The translations under genes and the position numbers were made by a program. Source: Anaerostipes hadrus ATCC 29173 = JCM 17467 (GTDB lineage Bacteria > Bacillota > Clostridia > Lachnospirales > Lachnospiraceae). Taken from it: a stretch of DNA of 64,000 nucleotides. The stretch covers positions 1,235,501 to 1,299,500 of the forward strand of contig NZ_AP028031.1 in NCBI RefSeq assembly GCF_030296915.1, in the 5' to 3' direction. Positions 53,975-64,000 of this stretch are shown piece by piece. A model generated the notes under the pieces. That model made no database searches and was not told the origin of the DNA. It was given only the letters and a program-made list of their open reading frames with translations. The stretch's first letter is position 1; the number at the start of each line of letters is the position of its first letter.

Positions 53975-55036
53975 ATGTATACAAGAAATCAGACAAGAGT
54001 AATTTCGATTGGAGATGTTAAGATTGGAGGAGGCAATCCAGTTGCCATCCAGTCTATGACAAATACAAAGACAGAAAATGTGGAAGAGACGGTCAAACAG
54101 ATTCTTGCTCTTGAGAAGGCTGGATGCCAGATCATTCGCTGTACTGTTCCAACAATGAAAGCTGCCGAAGCTTTTACAGAGATTAAGAAGCAGATTCATA
54201 TTCCGTTGGTCGCGGATATTCATTTTGACTATAAACTTGCAATTGCAGCGATGGAACATGGGGCAGATAAGATCCGTATCAATCCGGGGAATATCGGTGG
54301 AGAAGAGAATATCCGCAAAGTGGTAGAAACAGCAAAGAAATATCATGTACCAATCCGTGTTGGTGTAAACAGCGGATCATTGGAGAAACCACTTGTTAAA
54401 AAATATAACGGAGTAACTGCACAAGGACTGGTAGAAAGTGCCTTAGATAAAGTTGCTATGCTTGAAAAATATGATTTTCATGATATGGTAGTCAGTATTA
54501 AGTCTTCTGATGTTTTGATGTGTGCACAAGCATACCGCCTAGTCGCAGATAAAATCGATTATCCTCTGCATGTAGGGATCACAGAAGCTGGAACAGTTTT
54601 TAGTGGTAATATCAAATCAGCTGTAGGACTTGGAATTATCTTAAATCAGGGAATTGGTGATACGATCCGTGTATCATTGACAGGAGATCCAGTCAACGAG
54701 ATTGCCAGTGCGAAACTGATCTTAAAGACATTAGGACTTCGTTCCGGAGGAATTGAAGTTGTATCCTGCCCAACATGTGGACGTACGAATATCGATCTGA
54801 TTCCACTTGCCAATCAGGTAGAGACAATGGCTGCAGATTTTGAAAATCTGAATCTCAAGGTTGCTGTTATGGGGTGCGTTGTGAACGGACCAGGAGAGGC
54901 CAAAGAAGCAGATGTAGGAATCGCTGGTGGAAATGGAGAGGGACTTCTGATCAAGAAAGGTGAGGTTATCCGCAAAGTACCAGAAGACCAATTACTTGAT
55001 ACTTTAAGATATGAATTAGAACACTGGGGTGAATAA
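53975..55036 (+). CDS. ispG: 4-hydroxy-3-methylbut-2-enyl-diphosphate synthase
   Basis: 353 residues: TIM-barrel part (AIQSMTNTKT, PLVADIHFDYKLA, RINPGNIGG) and a [4Fe-4S]-binding C-terminus with CPTCGRT and GCVVNGPGEA. It reduces MEcPP to HMBPP, the penultimate MEP step, and is oxygen sensitive. ATG after AAAGGGGG, 12 bases beyond rseP. polC starts 1 base after its stop. Confidence 0.95.
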   Translation: MYTRNQTRVISIGDVKIGGGNPVAIQSMTNTKTENVEETVKQILALEKAGCQIIRCTVPTMKAAEAFTEIKKQIHIPLVADIHFDYKLAIAAMEHGADKIRINPGNIGGEENIRKVVETAKKYHVPIRVGVNSGSLEKPLVKKYNGVTAQGLVESALDKVAMLEKYDFHDMVVSIKSSDVLMCAQAYRLVADKIDYPLHVGITEAGTVFSGNIKSAVGLGIILNQGIGDTIRVSLTGDPVNEIASAKLILKTLGLRSGGIEVVSCPTCGRTNIDLIPLANQVETMAADFENLNLKVAVMGCVVNGPGEAKEADVGIAGGNGEGLLIKKGEVIRKVPEDQLLDTLRYELEHWGE

Positions 55037-55037
55037 A

Positions 55038-58000
55038 ATGAAAGTGACAACAAAACCATTTTTCAGTGTATTTCCAGATCTGAAAGTTTCTGACGATGTA
55101 AGATCTTTGTTTGAAGATGCGAATATTAGAGAGATCACACTAAAGAAAAAAGAAAACATGCTTAAGATTTCTTTTCAGTGTGATCATCTGATCTCAAGAG
55201 TCGATACATGGAGAATGGAACGCACGATCCGGGAACAGCTGTTTTCAAAGCGTTTTGTAAAGATTCGTTTTCAGGAAAGTTATCACCTGTCAGAACAATA
55301 CAATCTCAAATATCTAATGGAGCATTACATGAAAAGCTTCCTCTTTGAGTTAAAAGGCAAAGGGGAGGTTATTTTTAATGTCGTGAGAAAAGGGGATTAT
55401 AGAATTGAAGATGATGTGATCACATTTTACTTTGAAGATACATTCGTAAACCGTAATAAAGCCCCAGAGATCAAAGAATTTTTTGAGGTGATATTAAAAG
55501 AACGTTTTTCTATCGATGCAAAAGTCGGCTTTGATTTCTCTAAGACGATCGATCGAAGCCTTAAAATGGAAAGTGATTATCGCTTACAACAAGAAATCCA
55601 TACGATCGTAGAGCACGCAGATATCGTGGAGAAAGAACAAAAAGAAGAGAAAAAAGCAAGAAAGAAAGCAGCTGCAACGAAAAAAGAACATACATTTAAG
55701 AAAAAACCAAAATATTCAGACGATCCAACATTATTATATGGACGAAATTGTGATGGCGAGCTGATGGAGATCAAGGATATCTATGATGAAATCGGGGAAG
55801 TTGTGATTCATGGGCAGATCACATTTCTTGAAACACGAGAGATCCGTAATGAAAAAACAATCATCATTTTTCATATTACCGATTTTACAGATACGATCAG
55901 CTGCAAGGTTTTCGTAAGAAATGAACAGCTGCCTGATATTTTAGATGGTTTGAAAAAAGGTGGATTCTATCGTATCAAAGCAGTTGCGATGTATGACAAA
56001 TTTGATCATGAGATCTCTCTGGGATCTGTGGCAGGAATCAAGGCGATTACAGATTTCAGGGAAAAACGTCAGGATACATCCATGGAAAAACGTGTGGAAT
56101 TACATCTCCATACAGTGATGAGCGATAATGACAGTGTGGTACAGATCAAAGATATTGTAAATCGCGCCTATGAATGGGGGCATCCGGCGGTTGCAATTAC
56201 AGATCACGGTGTATTGCAGGGATTTCCGATCGCACGTCATGCATACGAAGACTTGAGACTAAAAGAAGATGATTCATTTAAGATCATTTATGGGGTAGAA
56301 GGATATTTCGTTGATGACCTTGGAGATTTGATCATTGATTCAAAAGGGCAGTCACTAATGGACAGTTATGTTGTATTCGATATTGAGACAACAGGATTTA
56401 ACAGTGTCAATGACCGAATTATAGAAATTGGTGCGGTAAGAGTCGTAGAAGGAGAGATTAAAGAAACATTCAGTGAATTTGTCAATCCAGAGCGACCAAT
56501 TCCATATAAGATCACTCAGCTGACAACGATCACAGATGATATGGTAAAAGATGCGGGAACGATCGAAGAAATCCTTCCACAGTTTTTAAGATTCTGTGAG
56601 GGATCTGTTTTGGTTGCACATAATGCAGGATTTGATACAGGGTTTATCCGCGAAAATGCGAAAAGATTGAATCTTCCATATGATCATACAGTCGTGGATA
56701 CACTGGGACTTGCAAGATGTCTAATGGGACATCTTGGTAAATTTACACTGGATAATATTTGTAAACATTTAAATATCATACTGGAAACACACCATAGAGC
56801 AGTTGATGATGCAACAGCAACAGGAAAGATTTTTGTAGAATTCATTTCTATGTTAAAAGAAAAAGATATTACAGATCTAGATCAGGTCAACGAATTTGCA
56901 AATGATAATGTCGATCTGATCAAAAAAGGACGCATGTATCATGGAATTATTCTGGTTAAGAATAATACAGGGCGTGTTAATTTAAACCGCTTGGTATCCG
57001 AATCACATTTAAATTACTTTAACCGTCGCCCAAGAATGCCAAAGTCCCTGATCAATAAATACAGAGATGGACTGATCATTGGATCTGCGTGTGAAGCAGG
57101 AGAATTATATCAGGCATTGCTTGATGAACGCTCAGATGAAACGATTGCGAATATTGTATCATTTTATGACTATCTGGAGATTCAGCCAGTAGGAAACAAT
57201 GAATTTATGATTGGATCCGAACGTGTTGAGAATGTGAATTCGATTGAAGATATTCAGAAATTCAATCAAAAGATCGTAGATCTTGGAGAACAATTCCATA
57301 AGCCAGTCGTTGCGACATGTGATGTACATTTTCTAAATCCAGATGATGCAATCTATCGTTCTATTTTATTAGCTGGAAAAGGATTTAAAGATGCTGACCA
57401 GCAGGCACCGCTTTATTTTAGGACAACACAGGAGATGTTAGATGAGTTTGCGTATCTTGGAAGTGAGAAAGCCAAAGAAGTTGTCATAACAAACACGAAT
57501 AAGATCAATGATATGATTGAAAATATTTCTCCGATCCATCCGGATAAATGCCCGCCGGTAATCCCAGATTCAGACAAAACATTAAGAGAAATCTGTTATA
57601 ATAGAGCACATGAGATTTATGGAGATGATCTTCCAGAACGAGTGACAAGTCGTTTGGAAAAAGAATTAAACTCTATTATTGGAAATGGATATGCGGTAAT
57701 GTACATCATCGCACAGAAATTGGTATGGGATTCGAATGACCATGGGTATCTGGTAGGATCACGAGGATCGGTAGGATCTTCCTTTGCAGCAACGATGTCA
57801 GGGATCACGGAAGTAAATCCGTTGCCAGCACATTATATCTGTCCAGAATGTCATTTTGTGGATTTTGACTCAGAACAGGTGCAAAAATATGCGAAGATGG
57901 GTATGTCAGGTTTTGACATGCCAGATGCATACTGTCCAAAGTGTGGAGCAAAGATGACGAAAGAAGGACAGGATATCCCGTTTGAGACATTCCTTGGGTT

Positions 58001-59450
58001 TAAAGGAAATAAAGAGCCGGATATCGACTTAAACTTCTCAGGAGAATATCAGGGAAAAGCACATGCTTATGTAGAAGTTATCTTTGGAAAAGGAAAAGCA
58101 TTCCGAGCGGGAACGATCGGTACACTGGCAGAGAAAACAGCCTATGGTTATGTGTTGAAATATCTGGAAGAACGAGGAATCAGTAAACGTCGTTGCGAAA
58201 TAGAGAGATTAGCACTTGGATGTACGGGAGTTAAGAGAACAACTGGTCAGCATCCGGGTGGAATCATTGTAGTACCGCATGATAAAGAAATTTATGATTT
58301 TACAGCGGTACAACATCCAGCCAATGATATGAATACACCGATCATTACGACACATTTTGAATACCATTCGATTGACCAGAACCTATTAAAACTTGATATT
58401 CTGGGACATGACGATCCATCTATGATCCGAAGAATGGAAGATATCACAGGAATTGATGCACAGACGATCCCAATGGACGATAAAGGCGTTATGGGATTAT
58501 TTCATGGAACAGAAACCTTAGGGATCACACCAGAAGATATTGATGGGACACCGCTTGGATCACTTGGAGTACCGGAATTTGGGACAGACTTTGTAATTCA
58601 AATGCTTCAGGATACGCATCCACAGAGCTTTTCTGATCTTGTCCGTATTTCTGGGCTGTCTCATGGAACCGATGTATGGCTTGGAAATGCTCAGACATTG
58701 ATCGAGAATGGAGATGCGGTTATTTCCACAGCAATCTGTTGTCGAGATGATATCATGGTATATCTGATCAATCAGGGATTGGAACAGGAAGCGTCATTTA
58801 AGATTATGGAAGGAGTCCGAAAAGGAAAGGGACTTACAGATGAACAAGAACAGATGATGAGAGATCACAATGTGCCAGATTGGTATATCTGGTCTTGTAA
58901 ACAGATCAAATATATGTTCCCGAAAGCCCATGCGGCAGCTTATGTTATGATGGCATGGAGGATCGCATGGTATAAGGTTTATCACCCATTAGCATATTAT
59001 GCAGCATATTTCAGTATTCGTGCGAAAGCATTTTCTTATGAAGATATGTGTCTGGGAAAAGAACGCTTGGATGAAAAGATGAGTATTATTAAGAATACGC
59101 CAAAACATGAAGTTAAAAATGCTGATCTTGATCTGCTACGAGAAATGAAGATCGCAGATGAAATGTATGCAAGAGGTTATGAATTCTGGCCGTTGGATAT
59201 TTACAAGGCAAAGGCAAAAGATTTCCAGGTCATTGATGGAAAGATCATGCCGGCGCTTACCAGCATTGATGGTATGGGAGAAAAGGCGGCACAGCAGGTA
59301 GAAGAAGCAGCCAAAGGAGAACCATTTACATCCTTGGAAAACTTCAGAAACAGAACAAAAGCACCACAAGCATGTATCGAGAAAATGAAAGAACTTGGAA
59401 TTATGGGAGATCTATCAGATACTGATCAGTTAAGTTTCGATTTTCTTTGA
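55038..59450 (+). CDS. polC: DNA polymerase III PolC
   Basis: 1470 residues, the Gram-positive replicative polymerase. Order: N-terminal domain and OB fold (about 235-330), PHP segment VELHLHTVMSDND near 353, DEDDh exonuclease VFDIETTGFNS near 450 with VDDATATG, a zinc-type segment CPEC...CPKC around 935-970, palm motif EPDIDLNFSGEYQ near 990, and YFSIRAKAF toward the end. I start at ATG 55038 after GGGGTGA, overlapping no gene. Ends before two terminator-like hairpins. Confidence 0.96.
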   Translation: MKVTTKPFFSVFPDLKVSDDVRSLFEDANIREITLKKKENMLKISFQCDHLISRVDTWRMERTIREQLFSKRFVKIRFQESYHLSEQYNLKYLMEHYMKSFLFELKGKGEVIFNVVRKGDYRIEDDVITFYFEDTFVNRNKAPEIKEFFEVILKERFSIDAKVGFDFSKTIDRSLKMESDYRLQQEIHTIVEHADIVEKEQKEEKKARKKAAATKKEHTFKKKPKYSDDPTLLYGRNCDGELMEIKDIYDEIGEVVIHGQITFLETREIRNEKTIIIFHITDFTDTISCKVFVRNEQLPDILDGLKKGGFYRIKAVAMYDKFDHEISLGSVAGIKAITDFREKRQDTSMEKRVELHLHTVMSDNDSVVQIKDIVNRAYEWGHPAVAITDHGVLQGFPIARHAYEDLRLKEDDSFKIIYGVEGYFVDDLGDLIIDSKGQSLMDSYVVFDIETTGFNSVNDRIIEIGAVRVVEGEIKETFSEFVNPERPIPYKITQLTTITDDMVKDAGTIEEILPQFLRFCEGSVLVAHNAGFDTGFIRENAKRLNLPYDHTVVDTLGLARCLMGHLGKFTLDNICKHLNIILETHHRAVDDATATGKIFVEFISMLKEKDITDLDQVNEFANDNVDLIKKGRMYHGIILVKNNTGRVNLNRLVSESHLNYFNRRPRMPKSLINKYRDGLIIGSACEAGELYQALLDERSDETIANIVSFYDYLEIQPVGNNEFMIGSERVENVNSIEDIQKFNQKIVDLGEQFHKPVVATCDVHFLNPDDAIYRSILLAGKGFKDADQQAPLYFRTTQEMLDEFAYLGSEKAKEVVITNTNKINDMIENISPIHPDKCPPVIPDSDKTLREICYNRAHEIYGDDLPERVTSRLEKELNSIIGNGYAVMYIIAQKLVWDSNDHGYLVGSRGSVGSSFAATMSGITEVNPLPAHYICPECHFVDFDSEQVQKYAKMGMSGFDMPDAYCPKCGAKMTKEGQDIPFETFLGFKGNKEPDIDLNFSGEYQGKAHAYVEVIFGKGKAFRAGTIGTLAEKTAYGYVLKYLEERGISKRRCEIERLALGCTGVKRTTGQHPGGIIVVPHDKEIYDFTAVQHPANDMNTPIITTHFEYHSIDQNLLKLDILGHDDPSMIRRMEDITGIDAQTIPMDDKGVMGLFHGTETLGITPEDIDGTPLGSLGVPEFGTDFVIQMLQDTHPQSFSDLVRISGLSHGTDVWLGNAQTLIENGDAVISTAICCRDDIMVYLINQGLEQEASFKIMEGVRKGKGLTDEQEQMMRDHNVPDWYIWSCKQIKYMFPKAHAAAYVMMAWRIAWYKVYHPLAYYAAYFSIRAKAFSYEDMCLGKERLDEKMSIIKNTPKHEVKNADLDLLREMKIADEMYARGYEFWPLDIYKAKAKDFQVIDGKIMPALTSIDGMGEKAAQQVEEAAKGEPFTSLENFRNRTKAPQACIEKMKELGIMGDLSDTDQLSFDFL

Positions 59451-59458
59451 TAATATAT

Positions 59459-59489
59459 GAAAAAACTCTTGTCAAGAGATATTTTTCAT
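59459..59489 (+). terminator. Probable terminator after polC
   Basis: GAAAAAACTCTTG (59459-59471) and CAAGAGATATTTTTC (59473-59487) form a hairpin with a CTCTTG/CAAGAG core and T-rich right arm. The core overlaps the putative rimP -35. Confidence 0.55.
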
Positions 59490-59497
59490 GTTAAACT
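59469..59497 (+). promoter_or_regulatory. Putative promoter of rimP-nusA-infB
   Basis: TTGTCA (59469-59474), 17-base spacer, TAAACT (59492-59497). It would give a leader of about 95 bases that contains the hairpin at 59523-59555. Confidence 0.45.
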
Positions 59498-59522
59498 AAA
59501 TATAGCTTAAGAAAAGATGACT

Positions 59523-59555
59523 TAGGAGTGGGCATATGTCCACTCCTATTTTGTG
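59523..59555 (+). terminator. Terminator-like hairpin in the rimP leader
   Basis: TAGGAGTGG (59523-59531) and CCACTCCTA (59540-59548), a perfect 9-bp stem with 8-base loop, followed by TTTTGTGT, 43 bases before rimP. Either the polC terminator or an attenuator for the nusA operon. Confidence 0.75.
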
Positions 59556-59597
59556 TAACAATGAAGAAATAACACTACAAAAGAAAGGGTTGATACA

Positions 59598-60062
59598 TTG
59601 GCAAGACGAGTTGATATTGAAACAAAAACAGAAGAACTGGTATTACCGATCATTGAAGCCAACAATTTTGAACTGGTGGATGTAGAATATGTCAAAGAAG
59701 GGGCAAACTGGTATTTAAGAGTTTACGCAGACAAAGAAGGTGGAATTGCAATTGATGACTGCGTGCTGATCAGCAGAAGCTTAGAAGAGAAACTGGATGC
59801 AGAAGATTTTATCGAAGATGCATATATTTTAGAAGTAAGTTCTCCAGGACTTGGAAGACCACTAAAAAAAGAAAAAGATTATGTAAGAAGTGTCGGAAAG
59901 TCCATTGACATCAAGCTTTATAAAGCAATTGATAAGCAAAAGGAATTTACTGGTATTTTAAAAGAAAACATGGAAGATCAGATTGTACTAACAATCGAAG
60001 ATCAGGATATTACATTTGAGAAAAAGAGCATTGCAAGTGCTCGTTTGTCGTTAGATTTTTAA
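59598..60062 (+). CDS. rimP: Ribosome maturation factor RimP, TTG start
   Basis: 154 residues: VLPIIEANNFELVDVEYVKEG, WYLRVYADKEGGIAIDDCV and LEVSSPGLGRPLKKEKDY are the family signature. It aids 30S assembly. TTG start at 59598 after AAAGGG (spacing 9); no ATG earlier in frame suits. It leads the conserved rimP-nusA-rnpM-ylxQ-infB operon. Confidence 0.94.
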   Translation: MARRVDIETKTEELVLPIIEANNFELVDVEYVKEGANWYLRVYADKEGGIAIDDCVLISRSLEEKLDAEDFIEDAYILEVSSPGLGRPLKKEKDYVRSVGKSIDIKLYKAIDKQKEFTGILKENMEDQIVLTIEDQDITFEKKSIASARLSLDF

Positions 60063-60077
60063 GGAGGAAGAAAGAGA

Positions 60078-61265
60078 ATGAGTGAATTAATTGCGGCATT
60101 AAATCAGTTGGAGAAGGAAAAAGGTATTGATAAAGACGTTATCATGGAAGCCATTGAAAATTCCCTGCTTGCTGCATGTAAAAGAGATTTTGGAAGTGCA
60201 GATAACGTTGTAGTTAATATGGATCGTGAAACAGGAGATATTTATGTTTATGCGATCAAAGAAGTTGTAGACGAAGTCTATGATCCTGCACTGGAGATCA
60301 GTCTTGGAAAAGCAAAGGCAATCGATCAGAACTTAAATCTTGGAGATACTGTAAGAATTGAAATCACACCAAAAGATTTCGGACGTATTGCAGCAATGCA
60401 TGCAAGAAGCGTTATTGTTCAGAAAATCAAAGAAGAAGAAAGAAGAGTTGTATATGATCATTTCTACTGCAAAGAAAAAGATATCGTAACAGGTGTTGTT
60501 CAGCGTTATGTTGGAGAGAATGTAAGTGTAAGCTTAGATGACAAAACAGATGCTCTGTTAATGAAATCTGAACAGATCAGAGGTGAAGTGTTCAAACCAA
60601 CAGAGAGAATCAAACTTTATATTGTAGAAGTAAAAGAAACAAATCGTGGACCACGTATTCTCGTTTCAAGAACACATCCAGATCTTGTAAAACGTTTATT
60701 TGAGAAAGAAGTTGCGGAAATTCAGGATGGAACAGTAGAGATCAAGAACATTGTGCGTGAAGCAGGATCAAGAACAAAGATGGCTGTATGGTCCAATGAT
60801 AAGAATGTAGATCCAGTTGGAGCATGTGTCGGATTAAATGGTGCCAGAGTGAATGCAATAGTCAATGACTTAAAAGGCGAGAAAATCGATATCATCAACT
60901 GGAATGAAGATCCTTGTGTATTCATTGAGAATGCATTAAGCCCATCAAAAGTTGTTTCTGTGGCAGTTGATGTAGAAGAAAAGAGCGCAGAAGTTGTAGT
61001 TCCAGATTACCAGTTATCATTAGCAATCGGTAAAGAAGGACAGAATGCGAGACTAGCTGCAAGATTAACAGGCTATAAGATTGACATTAAGAGTGAATCA
61101 CAGGCAGCTGAAGAAGCAGCAAAAGTCAGTGAAGAACCAGAGGCAGATGAATTTGAGATTGAAGAAGATCTTTTTAACGAAGAGATCAATGATGATTTCG
61201 TAGAAGATGCAGAGAATACAGAAGAAGCTGTTGAAGATTTTGATGCAGAGGATATTGAAGAATAG
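60078..61265 (+). CDS. nusA: Transcription termination/antitermination factor NusA
   Basis: 395 residues: N-terminal RNAP-binding domain (VIMEAIENSLLAACKRDFG), S1 domain (about 135-200, GVVQRYVGENVSVSLD), two KH domains (GACVGLNGARVNAIVNDLKGEKIDI; LAIGKEGQNARLAARLTGYKIDI). The last about 45 residues are almost entirely acidic, without the extra AR repeats of enterobacteria. RBS AAGGAGGAAGAAAG. Confidence 0.96.
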   Translation: MSELIAALNQLEKEKGIDKDVIMEAIENSLLAACKRDFGSADNVVVNMDRETGDIYVYAIKEVVDEVYDPALEISLGKAKAIDQNLNLGDTVRIEITPKDFGRIAAMHARSVIVQKIKEEERRVVYDHFYCKEKDIVTGVVQRYVGENVSVSLDDKTDALLMKSEQIRGEVFKPTERIKLYIVEVKETNRGPRILVSRTHPDLVKRLFEKEVAEIQDGTVEIKNIVREAGSRTKMAVWSNDKNVDPVGACVGLNGARVNAIVNDLKGEKIDIINWNEDPCVFIENALSPSKVVSVAVDVEEKSAEVVVPDYQLSLAIGKEGQNARLAARLTGYKIDIKSESQAAEEAAKVSEEPEADEFEIEEDLFNEEINDDFVEDAENTEEAVEDFDAEDIEE

Positions 61266-61286
61266 GAAATATCAGCAGGTGATAAA

Positions 61287-61556
61287 ATGAATCGAAAAAT
61301 TCCAACAAGAAAATGTATCGGGTGCGGTGAATTAAAAGAAAAGAATCAATTAGTCCGGATCGTAAGATCAAAAGAAGGCGAGATCAGTCTTGATATGACT
61401 GGAAAGAAAAATGGGAGAGGGGCATATATATGCCCTGATCCACAGTGTCTAAAACAAGCATTTAAGAAAAAAGGACTAGATCGTTCTTTTAAGATAGGAG
61501 TACCGGAATCGGTCTATGAGACATTAAAAAAGGAGATGGAAGAACTTTATGAATAA
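61287..61556 (+). CDS. rnpM: RnpM/YlxR family RNase P modulator
   Basis: 89 residues with the YlxR pattern RKCIGCGELKEKNQLVRIVR and KKNGRGAYICPDPQCLKQA. YlxR binds RNase P RNA and inhibits it in Bacillus. It has CxxC and C...C cysteines. It overlaps ylxQ by 8 bases. RBS AGGTGAT. Confidence 0.9.
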   Translation: MNRKIPTRKCIGCGELKEKNQLVRIVRSKEGEISLDMTGKKNGRGAYICPDPQCLKQAFKKKGLDRSFKIGVPESVYETLKKEMEELYE

Positions 61557-61848
61557 AGGATTATCTCTTCTAGGTCTTGCATTCAGATCCGGTAATCTGG
61601 TCAGTGGAGAATTTGCCGCAAGAGAAGCTGTCAGGAAAAAGACAGCAACTCTTATCATTGTAGCCAATGATGCTTCCGATAATACAAAAAAGATGTTTGA
61701 GAATCAATGTAAACATTATCAAGTACCTTTTTATTGCTGGGGATTAAAAGAAGAGCTTGGGCATGCGATCGGGAAGGAGTTTCGAGCGTCGATCGCAGTG
61801 ACTGATCAAGGTTTTGCAGAAGCTCTTTTAAAACAGCTTGATAAATAA
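61549..61848 (+). CDS. ylxQ: L7Ae/YlxQ family ribosomal-like protein
   Basis: 99 residues of the L7Ae/L30e fold: [66 protein letters not shown]. These proteins bind kink-turn RNA; YlxQ itself is not essential. Position between rnpM and infB is the Firmicute norm. Confidence 0.9.
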   Translation: MNKGLSLLGLAFRSGNLVSGEFAAREAVRKKTATLIIVANDASDNTKKMFENQCKHYQVPFYCWGLKEELGHAIGKEFRASIAVTDQGFAEALLKQLDK

Positions 61849-61868
61849 GAATCGCAGGAGGTATATTT

Positions 61869-64000
61869 ATGGCAAAATTCAGAGTTTATGAAATTGCAAA
61901 GAAATATAATAAAGACAATAAAGAAATTTTAGAAATCTTGAAAGCCAATCATGTAGAAGTGAAAAACCACATGAGTACCATAGGAGATGAGCAGATCAAA
62001 ATGATCGAGAATGCGTTGAAACCAAAGAAAGAAGCAAAACAGGATCATAATTCAAAGAAACAGGAAAATTCAAAAAGAAAAGATAATAAAAAAGCACAGA
62101 ATATGGAAAAGAAAAATAATAAAAAAACTCAGGAAGTAAAGAACAATAAAAATAATTCAAAAAATAAAAATAATGATGGGGATAAAAAGATCTTAAGAAA
62201 AGATAATCCTCAGAACTCTCAGAAGTTTGGGAAAAATAATAAAAAGAATAAGAAATTTAACAATAAAAACCAGAACCAGAATCAGGAGCATAAGAAAAAG
62301 AAAAAAACATCAGGACCTGGTGCCTTTATTAAACCAGAACCAGTAAAGAAACCGGAAATAGATCCAAATGCGCCAGTAAAGATTCCTCCAGTATTAACAT
62401 TGAAAGAACTTGCAGATGCATTATCTATTCCTGCAAATGATATCATTAAGAAATTACTGATCAGCGGAGCTGGAATGTTAAATGTAAACTCTGAACTTGA
62501 TTTTGAAAAAGCAGAAGAGATCGCAATGGAATTTGATCGTCTGGTAGAGATGGAAGAACAGGTAGATGTGATCGAAGAACTGTTAAAAGAAGAGGAAGAA
62601 GACGAAACAGATATGATCGTAAGACCACCAGTTGTCTGTGTTATGGGTCATGTTGACCATGGTAAAACTTCTTTACTTGACAAGATCCGTTCTTCTCATG
62701 TTACAACAGGAGAAGCAGGTGGTATCACACAGCATATTGGGGCTTATGTTGTTGAAACATCCAATGGAAAGATCACATTCTTAGATACACCAGGACATGA
62801 GGCATTCACATCTATGCGTATGAGAGGTGCCCAGTCTACTGATATTGCAATCTTAGTCGTAGCCGCAGATGACGGTGTTATGCCACAGACGATCGAAGCG
62901 ATCAACCATGCGAAAGCAGCAGGAATCGAGATCATTGTTGCGATCAATAAGATTGATAAAGAAAGCGCTAACATTGAGAGAGTAAAACAGGAACTGATCG
63001 AATATGAATTGGTACCAGAAGACTGGGGTGGAAGCACGATCTTTTGTCCAGTATCTGCACATACAGGAGAAGGAATCGATGAATTATTAGATATGGTTTC
63101 TTTAACAGCAGAAGTTTTGGAATTAAAAGCAAATCCAAATCGTAAAGCAAGAGGTATTGTCTTAGAAGCACAACTTGATAAAGGTCGTGGACCAGTTGCA
63201 ACTGTATTAGTACAGAAAGGTACATTACATGTTGGTGATGCAGTAGCAATCGGAAGTGCTCATGGTAAAGTTCGTGCAATGATAAATGACAAAGGAAAAC
63301 GTATTAAAACAGCAGGACCATCTACACCAGTTGAGATCTTAGGTTTAAGTGAAGTTCCAAATGCTGGAGAAGTTATGATGGTTATGGATAGCGAAAAAGA
63401 AGCAAGATCCGTAGCAGAGAAATTTATTGCTTATGGACGTGAAAAAATGTTATCTGAGACAAAACAGCAGTTATCATTAGATGATCTATTTAACCAGATC
63501 CAGGCAGGAAGCGTCAAAGAATTGAATATCATTGTAAAAGCCGATGTACAGGGATCTGTAGAAGCGGTTAAACAGAGTCTTGTAAAACTTTCTAATGATG
63601 AAGTTGCAGTCAAAGTCATTCATGGTGGTGTAGGTGCTATCACAGAATCTGATGTAAACTTAGCAGCAGCTTCTAATGCGATCATTATCGGATTTAATGT
63701 TCGTCCAGAACCAGCGGCTAAAGATGCAGCAAGTGCAGAGAAAGTAGACCTTCGTCTGTATCGTGTCATCTACAATGCGATTGAAGATATTGAAGCAGCT
63801 ATGAAGGGTATGCTAGATCCTGAATTTGTAGAGAAAGTTACAGGGCATGCAGAAGTACGTCAGATTTTCAAAGCCTCTGGAGTTGGAACGATCGCAGGAT
63901 CTTATGTATTAGATGGAACAATTCAGCGTGACAGCTCAGCACGTATTATTCGTGATGGTATTGTTGTTCATGAAGGAAAACTTGCATCTATCCAACGTGG
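61869..64000 (+). CDS. infB: Translation initiation factor IF-2 (3' end outside window)
   Basis: About 710 residues visible and open to the window edge. N-terminal IF2N domain ([21 protein letters not shown]), then a Lys/Asn/Gln-rich linker (about 55-150), a second IF2N ([21 protein letters not shown]), then the GTPase: G1 [15 protein letters not shown]2 [11 protein letters not shown]3 DTPGHEAF, G4 NKID, G5 SAHTGEG. Domains II and III follow, with [13 protein letters not shown]. It positions initiator tRNA on the 30S subunit. Start after CAGGAGG. Confidence 0.96.
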   Translation, partial: MAKFRVYEIAKKYNKDNKEILEILKANHVEVKNHMSTIGDEQIKMIENALKPKKEAKQDHNSKKQENSKRKDNKKAQNMEKKNNKKTQEVKNNKNNSKNKNNDGDKKILRKDNPQNSQKFGKNNKKNKKFNNKNQNQNQEHKKKKKTSGPGAFIKPEPVKKPEIDPNAPVKIPPVLTLKELADALSIPANDIIKKLLISGAGMLNVNSELDFEKAEEIAMEFDRLVEMEEQVDVIEELLKEEEEDETDMIVRPPVVCVMGHVDHGKTSLLDKIRSSHVTTGEAGGITQHIGAYVVETSNGKITFLDTPGHEAFTSMRMRGAQSTDIAILVVAADDGVMPQTIEAINHAKAAGIEIIVAINKIDKESANIERVKQELIEYELVPEDWGGSTIFCPVSAHTGEGIDELLDMVSLTAEVLELKANPNRKARGIVLEAQLDKGRGPVATVLVQKGTLHVGDAVAIGSAHGKVRAMINDKGKRIKTAGPSTPVEILGLSEVPNAGEVMMVMDSEKEARSVAEKFIAYGREKMLSETKQQLSLDDLFNQIQAGSVKELNIIVKADVQGSVEAVKQSLVKLSNDEVAVKVIHGGVGAITESDVNLAAASNAIIIGFNVRPEPAAKDAASAEKVDLRLYRVIYNAIEDIEAAMKGMLDPEFVEKVTGHAEVRQIFKASGVGTIAGSYVLDGTIQRDSSARIIRDGIVVHEGKLASIQR

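Overview
The window looks like the chromosome of a low-GC, endospore-forming anaerobic Firmicute, most likely a gut Lachnospiraceae. Supporting signs are AT-rich coding with AGGAGG ribosome sites, sigma-A-like promoters (several with an extended -10), spo0A and spoIVB, PolC-type polymerase, the MEP isoprenoid pathway, and a large Fe-S acyl-CoA dehydratase activase protein. An Anaerostipes-like genus is a guess from general character only. I see no rRNA, tRNA, CRISPR array, prophage or intact insertion sequence.

Layout: 1-1.6 kb is the end of a sugar-phosphate operon (class II aldolase, YjbQ, short archaeal-type triose-phosphate isomerase). 1.6-2.1 kb holds a truncated yitT and a hairpin-rich non-coding stretch that looks like an insertion scar. 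2.1-10.2 kb is a complete Wadjet-type plasmid/phage defence operon, jetABCD. 10.2-12.0 kb (minus strand) is a YhdT/PanF pantothenate-sodium symporter pair. 12.2-29.3 kb is the conserved Firmicute block yqhY-nusB-xseAB-ispA-dxs-tlyA-nadK-argR-recN-spoIVB-spo0A, with sbcDC and a HAD-phosphatase remnant inserted before spo0A. spo0A itself is followed by two further full-length spo0A-like genes with altered receiver pockets. 29.4-31.7 kb has a FliB-like protein, an ECF-type sigma factor and a lipoprotein. 31.9-36.1 kb is a gyrB/gyrA-type topoisomerase pair. 36.1-38.4 kb is envelope glycosyltransferase and LCP ligase. 38.5-40.1 kb is ilvN-ilvC. 40.2-43.3 kb is dtd, a phasin-like protein, an ABC1/UbiB kinase and a YgjP-like metalloprotease. 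43.4-47.9 kb is the 1497-residue double activase. 47.9-48.8 kb is an orphan HPt protein and a small membrane protein. 48.9-64 kb is the housekeeping block pyrH-frr-uppS-cdsA-dxr-rseP-ispG-polC, then rimP-nusA-rnpM-ylxQ-infB, with infB running off the end.

How it fits together: ispA, dxs, dxr, ispG and uppS join the MEP pathway to undecaprenyl carrier synthesis, and cdsA and the LCP protein use or extend the envelope branch. nusB, rimP, nusA, frr, infB and tlyA serve transcription and ribosomes. xseAB, recN, sbcDC, polC and the topoisomerase pair serve DNA maintenance. The most unusual region is the sporulation block: tandem 0A boxes upstream of three consecutive Spo0A-type regulators, of which the second lacks the conserved receiver lysine and both extra copies lack one acidic-pocket aspartate. 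The best recognisable accessory system is the Wadjet operon, next to the insertion-like scar.
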